NCBI RefSeq assembly: GCF_009733595.1
Contig: NZ_WOFH01000003.1
Location: 434,001-498,000, forward strand
Direction of reading: 5' to 3'
Source of the DNA: Actinomadura litoris
GTDB lineage: Bacteria; Actinomycetota; Actinomycetes; Streptosporangiales; Streptosporangiaceae
DNA: 64,000 nucleotides
Positions 8,801-16,909 of the stretch are shown one piece after another. Positions within the stretch are counted from its first letter, which is position 1. Each line of letters begins with the position of its first letter. A program made the position numbers and the translations under genes. The notes under the pieces are model-generated. The model was not told the DNA's origin. It saw only the letters and a program-made list of their open reading frames with translations, and searched no databases.

Positions 8801-8872
8801 CGTACGACGTACTTCGTTCGTACGATCTACGCCTAGCGTACGGTGTACATCTGACGTACAGCGTACATTCGG
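8801..8872. promoter_or_regulatory. Four-copy 18-bp tandem operator array (GTAC-N3-GTAC type)
   Basis: Four 18-bp units begin at exactly 8801, 8819, 8837 and 8855. Each opens with a 12-mer dyad: CGTACGACGTAC, CGTACGATCTAC, CGTACGGTGTAC and CGTACAGCGTAC. The rest of each unit is not conserved. The array fills the gap between the divergent DrrA-like and TetR genes and is the obvious binding platform for the TetR dimer. Confidence 0.75.
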
Positions 8873-8901
8873 CGGGTCGTGCCTTCAATGGGGAACCGGG
8901 G

Positions 8902-9618
8902 ATGGCTGGTCGCGACGTGAGACAACCGGAGGGCGGGAACGGCGGCTACCTGTGGGACGAGGAGCCGCCCCCGCCGGGCCCGCGCCCGCTGCTGAGCCGC
9001 CGGAAGGTGGTCGAGGCCGCGATCGCCAAGGCGGACGCCGAGGGGGTCGACGCGGTGTCGATGCGCCGCCTCGCCACCGGCCTCGGCGTCGGCACGATGA
9101 CGCTCTACCGCTACGTCCCGAGCAAGGACGACCTGCTCGTGCTGATGAACGACGCGGTGCTGGGCGAGGAGGAGCTGCCGGAGAGCCCGTCCGAGGACTG
9201 GCGCGCCGACCTCATGCGGGTCATGCGCCTCCAGCGGAGCGTGGCGCGGCGCCACCCGTGGTGGGTCGAGACGGCCGTGGGCCGCCCGCCGATCGGCCCG
9301 AACGCGCTGCGGATCAACGAGTTCGCGCTCGGCGCGCTCGTCCGCTTCGACCTCGACATCACGGTCATGCAGGCGCTGGTCGCGCTGCTGAAGTCCTACG
9401 TGCTCGGCGCGGTGACCGCCCGGCTCGCCGAGGAGGGCGTCGCGGCGGACGCGGGGGACGCGCTGGTGCCGTGGGCGCGGCGCCTGGTCGCCGAGGGCCG
9501 CCATCCGCTGACCGTCCGGTACATGGCCGAGGCCGAGACCTGGGACGACGACCGCACGTTCCAGTTCGGCGCCGACCGCGTGCTCGACGGCATCTCCGCC
9601 ATGCTGCCCGGCGCCTGA
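8902..9618 (+). CDS. TetR/AcrR family repressor of the adjacent ABC exporter
   Basis: A 238-residue one-component regulator. After a proline-rich N-terminal extension of about 30 residues, the TetR helix-turn-helix runs from RRKVVEAAIAKADAEGVDAV to LYRYVPSKDDLL (about 34-82), followed by a TetR_C_1-type ligand domain. Divergent from the DrrAB-like genes across the 18-bp operator array; by family precedent it represses exporter and self until the exported drug binds. ATG 8902 is preceded by a GGGGAACCGGGG stretch. The ligand is unknown. Confidence 0.92.
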   Translation: MAGRDVRQPEGGNGGYLWDEEPPPPGPRPLLSRRKVVEAAIAKADAEGVDAVSMRRLATGLGVGTMTLYRYVPSKDDLLVLMNDAVLGEEELPESPSEDWRADLMRVMRLQRSVARRHPWWVETAVGRPPIGPNALRINEFALGALVRFDLDITVMQALVALLKSYVLGAVTARLAEEGVAADAGDALVPWARRLVAEGRHPLTVRYMAEAETWDDDRTFQFGADRVLDGISAMLPGA

Positions 9619-9636
9619 CTACGACGTCCAAACAGA

Positions 9637-9671
9637 TTGACGGTCATCAAGCGTCAAATTAATCTGACGGC
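9637..9671 (+). promoter_or_regulatory. Leaderless sigma70-type promoter with internal dyad
   Basis: TTGACG (9637-9642) is separated by exactly 17 bp from TAATCT (9660-9665). The expected start of transcription then falls on the A of the ATG at 9672, predicting a leaderless mRNA; there is no ribosome binding site in front of that ATG. The -35 box is half of an inverted repeat TTGACG-N9-CGTCAA (9637-9657), a likely site for autoregulation. Confidence 0.65.
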
Positions 9672-9851
9672 ATGACCGAGGAGAAGGACGCGGCCACCGG
9701 CCTGCGGGCCGTGGTCGCGCTGCGCCGCCTCGCCGAACGCCTCGAAGCCGTCCATGTGGCCGACGCCCGCGCGCGGGGCTGGTCGTGGGAGCAGATCGGC
9801 GACGCCCTGGGGCTGTCCAAGCAGGCGGTCCACACCAAGCACGGGAGGTGA
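9672..9851 (+). CDS. Small helix-turn-helix protein paired with a Clp-N protein
   Basis: A 59-residue basic protein consisting almost only of a helix-turn-helix (ARGWSWEQIGDALGLSKQAV, residues about 34-53) preceded by one amphipathic helix that could dimerise. It resembles sigma region 4 or MarR-like recognition helices, but I cannot place it in a named family. It stops 7 bp before the Clp-N gene, so the two form an operon. Likely autoregulates through the dyad overlapping its leaderless promoter. The pairing of a mini-HTH with a free-standing Clp-N protein recurs in actinomycetes as far as I recall; its role is unknown. Confidence 0.7.
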   Translation: MTEEKDAATGLRAVVALRRLAERLEAVHVADARARGWSWEQIGDALGLSKQAVHTKHGR

Positions 9852-9858
9852 GGCGGCG

Positions 9859-10353
9859 ATGTTCGGTGGTTTCCCGAAGGAGATCCGCGAGGTGGTGGCC
9901 GCCGCGGTGGAGGAGGCTCGGCGCCGCGGCGACCGCCGGGCCGGTACCGAGCACCTGCTGCTCGCCCTGCTCCGCGACCCCGGCGCGCCCGCCGCCGAGG
10001 CGCTGGGCGTCGACCTCGACGGCGCGCGCGACGCCCTGGACCGGATGGACCGCCGCGCGCTTGAGGCCACCGGCGTCCGGCTCGGGGAGCCGCCCCCGCC
10101 GCTGCCCTCCACCGGCGAGCAGCTCCCGCTCACGGCCGCCGCCAAGGCCGCGATGAGCCGCTGCCTCAAGGAGGCGTTCCGGAGCAGGCAGCCCCAGCTC
10201 GAACCCCGGCACCTGCTGCTGGCCCTGCTCGGCGCCCGCTCCCGCGACCCCGTCCTGGACCTGCTCACCGAACTCGGCGTCGACCGCGACGCGCTGCGCC
10301 GGAGGATCCGCGCGGACCTTCCCCGGCACGACCGAGCAGCGCGGACGCGGTGA
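9859..10353 (+). CDS. Free-standing Clp N-terminal domain protein (two Clp-N repeats)
   Basis: A 164-residue soluble protein made of two Clp-N (Clp repeat) modules, each with the hallmark TEHLLLALL or PRHLLLALLG: the first in about residues 5-60, the second about 90-155, joined by a proline-rich linker (PPPPLPSTG). Full-length ClpC/ClpA have this domain as the substrate/adaptor platform before two AAA modules; here the ATPase is absent. It may act as an adaptor or decoy for ClpC, or as a stress sensor for the HTH partner; this is inference. The start ATG has a GGTGAGGCGG ribosome binding site. Its last 89 bp overlap the convergent MFS gene. Confidence 0.85.
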   Translation: MFGGFPKEIREVVAAAVEEARRRGDRRAGTEHLLLALLRDPGAPAAEALGVDLDGARDALDRMDRRALEATGVRLGEPPPPLPSTGEQLPLTAAAKAAMSRCLKEAFRSRQPQLEPRHLLLALLGARSRDPVLDLLTELGVDRDALRRRIRADLPRHDRAARTR

Positions 10354-11701
10354 GGGCGCTCGCCGCCAGCAGGCAGGCGGCGATGATCAGGCTGGCTCGC
10401 ATGCCCGCCGCGAAGCCCCGCGCGAGCAGCGCGCCGAAGACCGCGATGCCGAGCGCCCCGCCCGTCTGCCGGACGGTGTTGAGCAGCGCCGCCGCCACGC
10501 CCGCCCGCTCGGCCGGTACGCCGTCGAGCATCAGCGTCGTCAGCGCGGGCATGGCCAGCGCGCCCCCGACGCCCAGCGGGACGGTCGGCACGACGATCGC
10601 CCACGCGGGCGTGCCGGTGCCGACGGCGGCGAGCCCGCCGGTGCCGAGCGCGCTGAGCACCAGCCCGGCGACGATCACCGTCCGGGCCCCGAGCCGCGCC
10701 ACCAGCGGCGGCGACAGGTGGTTGAAGGCGGCCGTGACCAGTGCCATCGGCGCGAACATCAGCCCCGCCGCGAACGCCGACCACCCCCGCTGCTCCTGGA
10801 AGAACAGGCTCAGCACGAACACCCCGCCGTAGAAGGCGGCGTTCAGCGCGAAGCCCGCGAGGACGGGCACGCCGACGGCGCGGTCCCGGAACATGCCGAG
10901 CGGCAGCATCGGCGCCCGCCGCCGCGCCTGGACGGTCACGAACGCGGCCCCGGCCGCCGCCGCGAGCCCCGCCGCGACCGGCACGGCGCCGGTGAGCCCG
11001 CGGTGCCCGCCCTCGATCACCGCGTAGGTCAGCGACGCCAGCGCGACCACCGCCGTGAGCTGCCCCGGCAGGTCGAGCGCGGCGGGACGGCGTGGGGAGC
11101 GCGCCGCCCGCCGGAGGACCAGCAGCCCGGCCAGCCCGGCGGGGACGTTGAGCAGGAACACGGCACGCCAGCTCCACTGCGTGGTGAACAGCCCGCCGAG
11201 GACGGGTCCGGCGGCGATGGCGACGGCGCCGCCGAGCGTCCACAGCGCGATGCCGCGCGCCCGCTCGCCCGGGTCGGCGAACGACTGCCGGATCAGCGCC
11301 AGCGACGCCGGGACCATCACCGCCGCCGCGCTGCCCTGCGCGGCGCGGGCGGCCGTCAGCGTCGCGAGCGTCGGCGCCGCGCCGCAGGCCAGCGAGGCGA
11401 GGGTGAAGGCGGCGAGGCCGCAGGCGTAGGCGCGGCGCGCGCCGACCGCGTCCGAGAGCGTCCCGGCGGACAGCATCAGCGCCGCGACCATCAGCGTGTA
11501 CCCGTCGGCCACCCACTGGAGGCCGGACAGCGAGCCGCCGAGGTCGCGGCCGATCGCGGGCAGCGCGATCGTGACGCCGGAGACGTCGAGCGTGATCACG
11601 AAGAAGCCGAGGACGGCCGCGACCAGGGCCGCGGTGGGGGAGACCGGGCGTTCCGGCCCGCCGCGCGCCGTCCGCTCGGGCAGGGTCTCCGTCCGTCCCA
11701 T
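10265..11701 (-). CDS. MFS drug exporter, DHA2 (EmrB/QacA, 14-TM) family
   Basis: A 478-residue proton-coupled exporter. Motif C-like and motif A-like segments are visible (LDVSGVTIALPAIGRDL at the first helix, GTLSDAVGARRAY after helix 2), with 14 hydrophobic segments and a basic C-terminal tail (GAARRGRRRVR). ATG 11701 starts the protein in MGRTETLPERT. It is divergent from an XRE/MmyB regulator, with a long dyad in the shared control region, so its expression is probably governed by that regulator. Substrate unknown; antibiotic or antiseptic export is usual for the family. Confidence 0.9.
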   Translation of the reverse strand: MGRTETLPERTARGGPERPVSPTAALVAAVLGFFVITLDVSGVTIALPAIGRDLGGSLSGLQWVADGYTLMVAALMLSAGTLSDAVGARRAYACGLAAFTLASLACGAAPTLATLTAARAAQGSAAAVMVPASLALIRQSFADPGERARGIALWTLGGAVAIAAGPVLGGLFTTQWSWRAVFLLNVPAGLAGLLVLRRAARSPRRPAALDLPGQLTAVVALASLTYAVIEGGHRGLTGAVPVAAGLAAAAGAAFVTVQARRRAPMLPLGMFRDRAVGVPVLAGFALNAAFYGGVFVLSLFFQEQRGWSAFAAGLMFAPMALVTAAFNHLSPPLVARLGARTVIVAGLVLSALGTGGLAAVGTGTPAWAIVVPTVPLGVGGALAMPALTTLMLDGVPAERAGVAAALLNTVRQTGGALGIAVFGALLARGFAAGMRASLIIAACLLAASALTASALLGRAGEGPRGSSGAARRGRRRVR

Positions 11702-11756
11702 CGTGTCTCCCCCTCGGCTCGCAGGTCGCAGGCGGCAGCCTGCCCGGCGGGGGCGG

Positions 11757-11818
11757 CCCGTGGGAGACCGGGCCATCAGGGGCACCACCGTTCCGGGCCC
11801 TGACACGGCCTCCCACGG
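11757..11818. promoter_or_regulatory. Divergent control region with a long dyad (CCGTGGGAG)
   Basis: CCGTGGGAGACC (11758-11769) and its inverted partner GGCCTCCCACGG (11807-11818) face each other across 37 bp, with further complementarity inside (ATCAGGG against CCCTGAC). The site lies between the MFS and XRE genes and ends 28 bp before the XRE start. The same GTGGNAGG core occurs beside the other two XRE genes in the window. Confidence 0.55.
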
Positions 11819-11846
11819 ACGGGTGACCTGCCGCGATACTGGAGGG

Positions 11847-12710
11847 ATGGCTGACGGGACGGAGCTGGGGCGCTTCCTGCGCGCGCGCCGCGCGGGCATC
11901 CGCCCGCAGGACGTGGGGCTGCCCCCGGGCACGGGGCTCCGGCGCACCCCGGGGCTGCGTCGCGAGGAGCTGGCGACGCTGGCCGGGGTCAGCGTCGACT
12001 ACTACACGCGGCTGGAGCGCGGCACCGAGACCAGGCCCTCGCCCGCCGTCCTCGCCGCGCTCGGCGCCGCGCTGCGGCTGCCCGCCGACGCGCTGCGCAG
12101 GCTGCACGAGCTGGCGGCGCTCGCGGCGGGGCAGCCGCCCCCGCGGCCGCAGGGCCCGGCGCGCCAGGTGCGGGAGCCGGTGCTCGGCCTGCTGGAGCGG
12201 CTGCGTCCGGTACCGGCGTACGTCGCCAGCCACGCCAACGACCTGCTCGCCGCCAACCGGCCGGGGCTCCGCCTGTTCCCGGGCCTCACCGACTGGCCGC
12301 CCGAGCGGCGCAACCTCACCCGCTACATGTTCCTGCATCCGCAGGCCCGCACGCTGTACCGCGACTGGGAGACGCTCGCCGCGCACAGCGCGGCGCACCT
12401 GCGCGCGATCGCGGGCGCCGACCCCGACGAACCGGAGCTGGTCCGGCTGGTCGGCGAACTGGTGGTGAAGGACCCCGACTTCGCCCGGCTCTGGGAGCGC
12501 TACGACGTGCAGCTGCGCGCCCGCGCGACGAAGTGCTTCCAGCATCCGGAGGTCGGCGCGATGTGCATGGACATCGAGGTGATGGCGATCCACGGCACCG
12601 ACGGCCAGCGCCTGGTCACCTACCAGGCGAGGCCCGGCACCCCCGACCACGACGCGATGCTGCTGCTGGACATGGCGAGCCCCCGCGAGGACGAGCCCGC
12701 CGACCGCTGA
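11847..12710 (+). CDS. XRE family regulator with MmyB-like ligand domain
   Basis: A 287-residue regulator. The N-terminal Cro/CI helix-turn-helix includes the typical LRREELATLAGVSVDYYTRL and RLERG (residues about 35-60). The C-terminal part is the MmyB-like ligand-binding domain (VPAYVASHANDLLAANR; RNLTRYMFLHPQARTLYRDW; KCFQHPEVG), a PAS-like fold that in some members binds fatty acids. ATG 11847 has a TGGAGGG ribosome binding site overlapping it closely. It probably regulates itself and the divergent MFS exporter. Confidence 0.92.
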   Translation: MADGTELGRFLRARRAGIRPQDVGLPPGTGLRRTPGLRREELATLAGVSVDYYTRLERGTETRPSPAVLAALGAALRLPADALRRLHELAALAAGQPPPRPQGPARQVREPVLGLLERLRPVPAYVASHANDLLAANRPGLRLFPGLTDWPPERRNLTRYMFLHPQARTLYRDWETLAAHSAAHLRAIAGADPDEPELVRLVGELVVKDPDFARLWERYDVQLRARATKCFQHPEVGAMCMDIEVMAIHGTDGQRLVTYQARPGTPDHDAMLLLDMASPREDEPADR

Positions 12711-12822
12711 TCGGCCGGGCCGGGGTTGTTTAGGCGCCGGGACGGCGGGCAGTCCCCGTCCCCACAAGCGGCGGCCGGTCGTGGCCGCGGCTCTTTCGGT
12801 GTGCCGGTCGGAGGCGATTCAC

Positions 12823-14004
12823 ATGAAGGCGCTCACCTGGCAGGGGAAGCGGGACGTGCGGGTGGAGGACGTCCCGGATCCGGTGATCAAGGAATCCACC
12901 GACGCGATCATACGGGTGACCAGCACCGGGATCTGCGGCTCCGACCTGCACCTGTACGAGGTGCTCGGGCCGTTCCTCGGGCAGGGCGACATCCTCGGGC
13001 ACGAGGCCATGGGGGTGGTGGAGGAGACGGGTGCCGACGTCACGCACGTCCGCCCTGGTGACCGTGTGGTCATTCCCTTCAACATCTCCTGCGGGCACTG
13101 CCGCATGTGCGGACTCGGCCTGTTCGCGCAGTGCGAGACCACGCAGGTGCGCGAGTACGACATGGGCGCGGCGCTGTTCGGTTACACCAGGCTCTACGGG
13201 CAGGTGCCGGGCGGCCAGGCCGAGTACCTGCGGGTGCCGCAGGCGCAGTTCGGACCGATCAAGGTCCCCGAGGGGCCGCCGGACGAGCGGTTCGTCTACC
13301 TCTCGGACGTGCTGCCCACCGCGTGGCAGGCGGTCGAGTGGGCGGACATCCCCGAGGGCGGCACGGTCGCGGTGCTCGGGCTGGGCCCGATCGGGCAGAT
13401 GTGCGCCCGGATCGCCGTGCACCTCGGCCGCCGGGCGATCGGCGTGGACCTCGTCCCCGAACGGCTGGAGATGGCCCGGCGGCACGGCGTCGAGGTGCTC
13501 GACCCGACGCGGACCGACGACGTGCCGGAGGCGATCGCCACCCTGACCGACGGGCGCGGCGCCGACTCGGTCATCGAGGCGGTCGGCATGGAGGCGCACG
13601 GCTCGCCCGTGGCCAAGGTCGCCCACACGCTCACCGGCCTGCTGCCCGACCGCGCCGCCGCCCCGCTGATGGGCAGGGTCGGCGTGGACCGGCTGGCGGC
13701 GCTGAACCAGGCGATCGACTCGGTCCGCCGGGGCGGCACGATCTCGGTCATCGGGGTGTACGGCGGCATGGCCGACCCGCTGCCGATGCTCCAGATCTTC
13801 GACAAGGGCCTCACGCTGCGGATGGGCCAGGCGCACGTCAAGCGCTGGATCGACGACCTCATGCCGCTGGTCGCGGACGAAGCCGACCCGCTCGGCGTGA
13901 TGGACCTCGCCACGCACCGGCTGCCGCTCACCGCCGCCGCGCACGGCTACGAGATCTTCCAGAAGAAGCAGGACGGCGCCATCAAGGTCCTGCTCAGTCC
14001 CTGA
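12823..14004 (+). CDS. Zinc-dependent alcohol/formaldehyde-type dehydrogenase
   Basis: A medium-chain dehydrogenase of 393 residues, closest in pattern to glutathione-independent formaldehyde dehydrogenase-like enzymes. Catalytic zinc ligands sit in GICGSDLHLYE and GHEAMG; the structural zinc cysteines are in CGHCRMCGLGLFAQC; the Rossmann motif is VAVLGLGPIGQ, with VDLVPER binding the cofactor ribose. ATG 12823 is chosen because GGAGG lies 8 bp upstream and the protein then begins MKALTWQGKRDV, as homologues do. Monocistronic, with a strong hairpin downstream. The physiological substrate is not certain. Confidence 0.92.
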   Translation: MKALTWQGKRDVRVEDVPDPVIKESTDAIIRVTSTGICGSDLHLYEVLGPFLGQGDILGHEAMGVVEETGADVTHVRPGDRVVIPFNISCGHCRMCGLGLFAQCETTQVREYDMGAALFGYTRLYGQVPGGQAEYLRVPQAQFGPIKVPEGPPDERFVYLSDVLPTAWQAVEWADIPEGGTVAVLGLGPIGQMCARIAVHLGRRAIGVDLVPERLEMARRHGVEVLDPTRTDDVPEAIATLTDGRGADSVIEAVGMEAHGSPVAKVAHTLTGLLPDRAAAPLMGRVGVDRLAALNQAIDSVRRGGTISVIGVYGGMADPLPMLQIFDKGLTLRMGQAHVKRWIDDLMPLVADEADPLGVMDLATHRLPLTAAAHGYEIFQKKQDGAIKVLLSP

Positions 14005-14094
14005 CCGCCCGCCGCCTCGCGCGAAACGTCCGGGGAAAGGCGGCGGCCGGGAAAAGGCGCCAATGAAATCCGCCTCGAAAAGGCGGGAAAAGCA

Positions 14095-14131
14095 GACCTC
14101 CCCCCAGCGCGCGAAGCGCTGGGGGGAGGTC
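14095..14131. terminator. Perfect 16-bp hairpin between convergent genes
   Basis: GACCTCCCCCCAGCGC (14095-14110), a 5-nt loop GCGAA, and the exact complement at 14116-14131. No T-tract follows on either strand, as is common in actinomycetes. Placed between the 3' ends of the dehydrogenase and protease genes, it can serve both. Confidence 0.75.
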
Positions 14132-14202
14132 CGGAGGAACGGCGCACCGGGAAACCCCGGCTCTGGGACGCCGTTACAGGTGCCGTATGGCGGCCGTCAC
14201 CG

Positions 14203-15564
14203 TCACACCTGCTCCCAGAGTGCCGGCACATTCGCGGGAGTCCAGCCAGGCTGCGCCTGGTGGCCCTGGATGCACCGGTAACTTGCGCCGTTGTAGGTCA
14301 CGACGTCGCCGGACTTGTAAACGGTGCCGGCGGCCCACGTGCCCGTCGGCGGCTCCCCGGGGCCGGGGCCGTGGTCGCCGCCGGTGAAGAGCGTCAGCCC
14401 GTACACCGAGAGCGCCTCGTTCACCGGCTGGAAGAACGTCGTCCCGCCGCGACTGCAATCGCCGTCGCCGCCGGACGTCATGCCCTGCGCCTGCGTGCCG
14501 GAGATGAACGAGCCGCCGGAGTCGCCGGGCTCGGCGCACACGTTCGTCTGGGTCACCTCGTAGACGGTGCCCTCCTGGTAGGTGACGCTGGTGTTGAGCT
14601 GCTGGATGCTCCCGCAGTGCCAGCCCGTGGTGGAGCCGGAGCGGCACACCTGCGAGCCCTGCTGCGCGACGGTCGACCCGCTGACGTCGCGGTCGGCGAC
14701 GGTGCCGTAGCCGTTGACCTTCGCGGTCGGGGTCCAGCTGCTGTTGACCGCGACCCAGGAGTAGTCGCTGCCCGGGAACGTGGATCCCTGGAAGCTGCCC
14801 TGCTGGGCCTGGTTGGAGCCGCTGGTCGAGGTGCCCGGGCGTCCGCAGTGCCCGGCGCTGACGAACCCGGCCCGGCCGTTCTGCTTGACCGGGAAGCCGA
14901 TGGAGCAGCGGCCCTGGCCGTTCATGTAGTAGGCGTCGCCGCCCCGAAGGTCGTACAGCGGGCGGGGCTTGATGTCGGAGCGCTTGATCGTGACGTCGGA
15001 GGCGCCGAGCCCGGCCGACTTCACGAAGGCGCGCGCCTTGGCGGGGGAGGAGCTGAGCAGCACGACCTGGTTGGTGCTGACGTCCACGTACCAGACCGGG
15101 GAGCTGGTCGTCGCGTGGCTCTTGCTGGCACGGTCCAGCTTGGCCTTGACCGCGTCGAGCGAGGCGAGGCTGTGGCCCACGACCTTCGCCCGCGCGCCCT
15201 GCGCGGTGATCGTGCGGGCCGCGGCGGCGTCGGTGGTGGCGACGGTCAGCGTCTCGCTGGTCTTGCCGCTGACCCAGCTGCCGGCGAAGCTGCCGCCGAG
15301 CCGCAGCCGCAGCTTGCCCGCGGTGACACCGGCGTCGAACTGGTTGACCAGCGACTGCTTGGCCTGGGCGGGGGTGAGGCCGAGGTCGCGCTGCATCGCC
15401 CTGAGCATGTCGGACGGGACGTTCGCGGCGGTGGCCGCGGAGAACGGCGCCGGGTGCGACGGTCCGGCCGGTGCCGCCTGGGCGGTCCCGATGCCGGGGA
15501 TGCCGACCGCGCACAGCGCGCCTACCGAGAGCACGGCGACGCGCGGACCGCGTCTGTTGGACAT
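14203..15564 (-). CDS. Streptogrisin-type S1 protease with C-terminal chitin-binding module
   Basis: A secreted protease of 453 residues, built like streptogrisin C. A signal peptide (about 1-30) precedes an alpha-lytic-protease-type prodomain (to about 205), the foldase segment that is removed. The mature chymotrypsin fold starts near DLRGGDAYY and carries His239 (SAGHC), Asp267 (SDYSW) and Ser349 (EPGDSGGS), with paired cysteines. A Gly/Pro linker (GPGPGEPPTG) leads to a CBM5/12 carbohydrate-binding module (about 408-453, VYKSGDVVTYNGASYRC). The start is ATG 15564 with an AGGAGAG site. It may target proteins in chitinous or fungal material. Confidence 0.95.
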   Translation of the reverse strand: MSNRRGPRVAVLSVGALCAVGIPGIGTAQAAPAGPSHPAPFSAATAANVPSDMLRAMQRDLGLTPAQAKQSLVNQFDAGVTAGKLRLRLGGSFAGSWVSGKTSETLTVATTDAAAARTITAQGARAKVVGHSLASLDAVKAKLDRASKSHATTSSPVWYVDVSTNQVVLLSSSPAKARAFVKSAGLGASDVTIKRSDIKPRPLYDLRGGDAYYMNGQGRCSIGFPVKQNGRAGFVSAGHCGRPGTSTSGSNQAQQGSFQGSTFPGSDYSWVAVNSSWTPTAKVNGYGTVADRDVSGSTVAQQGSQVCRSGSTTGWHCGSIQQLNTSVTYQEGTVYEVTQTNVCAEPGDSGGSFISGTQAQGMTSGGDGDCSRGGTTFFQPVNEALSVYGLTLFTGGDHGPGPGEPPTGTWAAGTVYKSGDVVTYNGASYRCIQGHQAQPGWTPANVPALWEQV

Positions 15565-15642
15565 GATCTCTCCTAGGGGTGGGGGGTGCGGTAAACGTAG
15601 AAGCATTCGCATAAAGAGAAAAGACCTTTCCGTGACCGGGTT

Positions 15643-15677
15643 ATGGCGAGTTGTCGCCGCTGTCGGTAACTCGCCAT
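15643..15677. promoter_or_regulatory. Perfect 10-bp inverted repeat upstream of the streptogrisin gene
   Basis: ATGGCGAGTT (15643-15652) and AACTCGCCAT (15668-15677) are separated by 15 bp. The dyad lies about 80 bp upstream of the protease start, in a 339 bp gap that otherwise holds only the protease leader and the LuxR-type gene's promoter. Probably an operator; the binding protein is unknown, though the adjacent divergent regulator is one candidate. Confidence 0.5.
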
Positions 15678-15867
15678 CCATGCGCTTGCCCGGCCCGCCG
15701 CGGCGGCGGAAAATGGGCTGGCTCGTCGCTAGTCCGGCCCGCCGCGAAGCCGGAAGAATTTCGGCGCGGTTCGCGTTTGAAGGCGGAATTTGCGGTCGCG
15801 CGCCTGGTCGCAGGGCCGGTAACGACGAAGGGCATGGCCAGGTTCAGCCGCTTTGAGCTGCAAAGAC

Positions 15868-15903
15868 TTGGCGGCCCCAGGGTGCTGCTGGATAATCGCC
15901 TGC
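15868..15903 (+). promoter_or_regulatory. Leaderless promoter of the LuxR-type regulator
   Basis: TTGGCG (15868-15873), a 17-bp spacer and GATAAT (15891-15896) place the start of transcription at or next to the ATG at 15904. No ribosome binding site is present, which agrees with leaderless translation. Confidence 0.5.
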
Positions 15904-16905
15904 ATGCTCCCCGTGACCGCCCCCAGCGAGAATCCATTCGTGGCTCTCGGTGTCACCGCTGCGCAACAGACCATTTACACAACGCTGCTGTACCACCCGG
16001 GCAGCACGCTCAGCGACCTGACCCGGCTGACCGAGCAGCCGCGCGCCAGGCTGGCCGGGCTGCTGCTGGAGTTGCAGGCCCTCGGCATGGTCGGGGTCGA
16101 CGGCTCCGCCGAACCCGCCTACACCCCCTATCCGCCCGACGCCGTCGTCGAGACGCTCATCCGCAAGCGCGAGACGGAGTTCATCCGGGCCCGCATCGAG
16201 GCCAAGCGCCTCAGCGGCGACCTGCTGGCGGCCGAGCAGCGCGGCAACCCCGAGAAGCTGGTGGAGATCATCGACGGGCGGGAGGCGGTGGCCCAGCGCT
16301 GGGAGCAGGTTCAGCGGGGCGCGTCCCGGCAGGTCAAGACCATCGACAAGCCGCCCTACGCGACCGACCCGTCGCGTCCGAACGAGATCGAGCGCGACCG
16401 GATCGCCAACGGCATCGAGTACCGCGCGATCTACACCCCGGACGCGCTCGCCATCCCCGAGCGCCTGGAGATCGCCCGCGACGACACCGCGATCGGCGAG
16501 CGCGCCCGCGTCCTGGAGAACCCGCCCGCCAAGCTCGTGATCGTCGACGACGAGCTGGCGCTGATGCCGCTGCGCGGCGACGAGCCGGGGATCACCGCGC
16601 TCATCCGCCCCTCCACCCTGCTCGACATCCTGATCAGCGTGTTCAACACCTGCTGGGAGCAGGCGACCCCGCTGCGCTTCGACGACGAGGAGTCGAGCCC
16701 GCCGGGCGTCTGGCCCCGGCTGTCGGACGCCGACCGGCACCTGCTCACCCTGCTCGCCGCCGGGCTGAAGGACGAGGCGGTCGCCCGCCACACCGGGATG
16801 GGGGCGCGCACCGTCAGCAGGCACGTCGCCCGCCTGCTGCGCACGCTCAACGCCCGCACCCGGTTCCAGGCGGGCGTGCACGCCGCCCGCCGCGGCCTGG
16901 TCTGA
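15904..16905 (+). CDS. LuxR-type regulator with TrmB-like N-terminal domain
   Basis: A 333-residue regulator. The N-terminal 80 residues form a TrmB/winged-helix-like domain (ALGVTAAQQTIYTTLLYHPG). A coiled or helical middle part and a phospholipase-D-like segment follow (IPERLEIARDDTAIGERARV; FNTCWEQATPL), and a C-terminal GerE helix-turn-helix closes it (LLAAGLKDEAVARHTGMGARTVSRHVARLL). This architecture is common in actinomycetes as orphan LuxR regulators, often beside natural-product genes. ATG 15904 fits the leaderless promoter; an upstream TTG (15853) in frame is less likely. It lies just before the MFS exporter gene. Confidence 0.85.
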   Translation: MLPVTAPSENPFVALGVTAAQQTIYTTLLYHPGSTLSDLTRLTEQPRARLAGLLLELQALGMVGVDGSAEPAYTPYPPDAVVETLIRKRETEFIRARIEAKRLSGDLLAAEQRGNPEKLVEIIDGREAVAQRWEQVQRGASRQVKTIDKPPYATDPSRPNEIERDRIANGIEYRAIYTPDALAIPERLEIARDDTAIGERARVLENPPAKLVIVDDELALMPLRGDEPGITALIRPSTLLDILISVFNTCWEQATPLRFDDEESSPPGVWPRLSDADRHLLTLLAAGLKDEAVARHTGMGARTVSRHVARLLRTLNARTRFQAGVHAARRGLV

Positions 16906-16909
16906 CCCC

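Noticed and set aside
14095..14131. Long hairpin as an insertion-sequence end or attachment site
   Set aside because: It is a single perfect stem between convergent genes with no transposase or target duplication; a terminator explains it.
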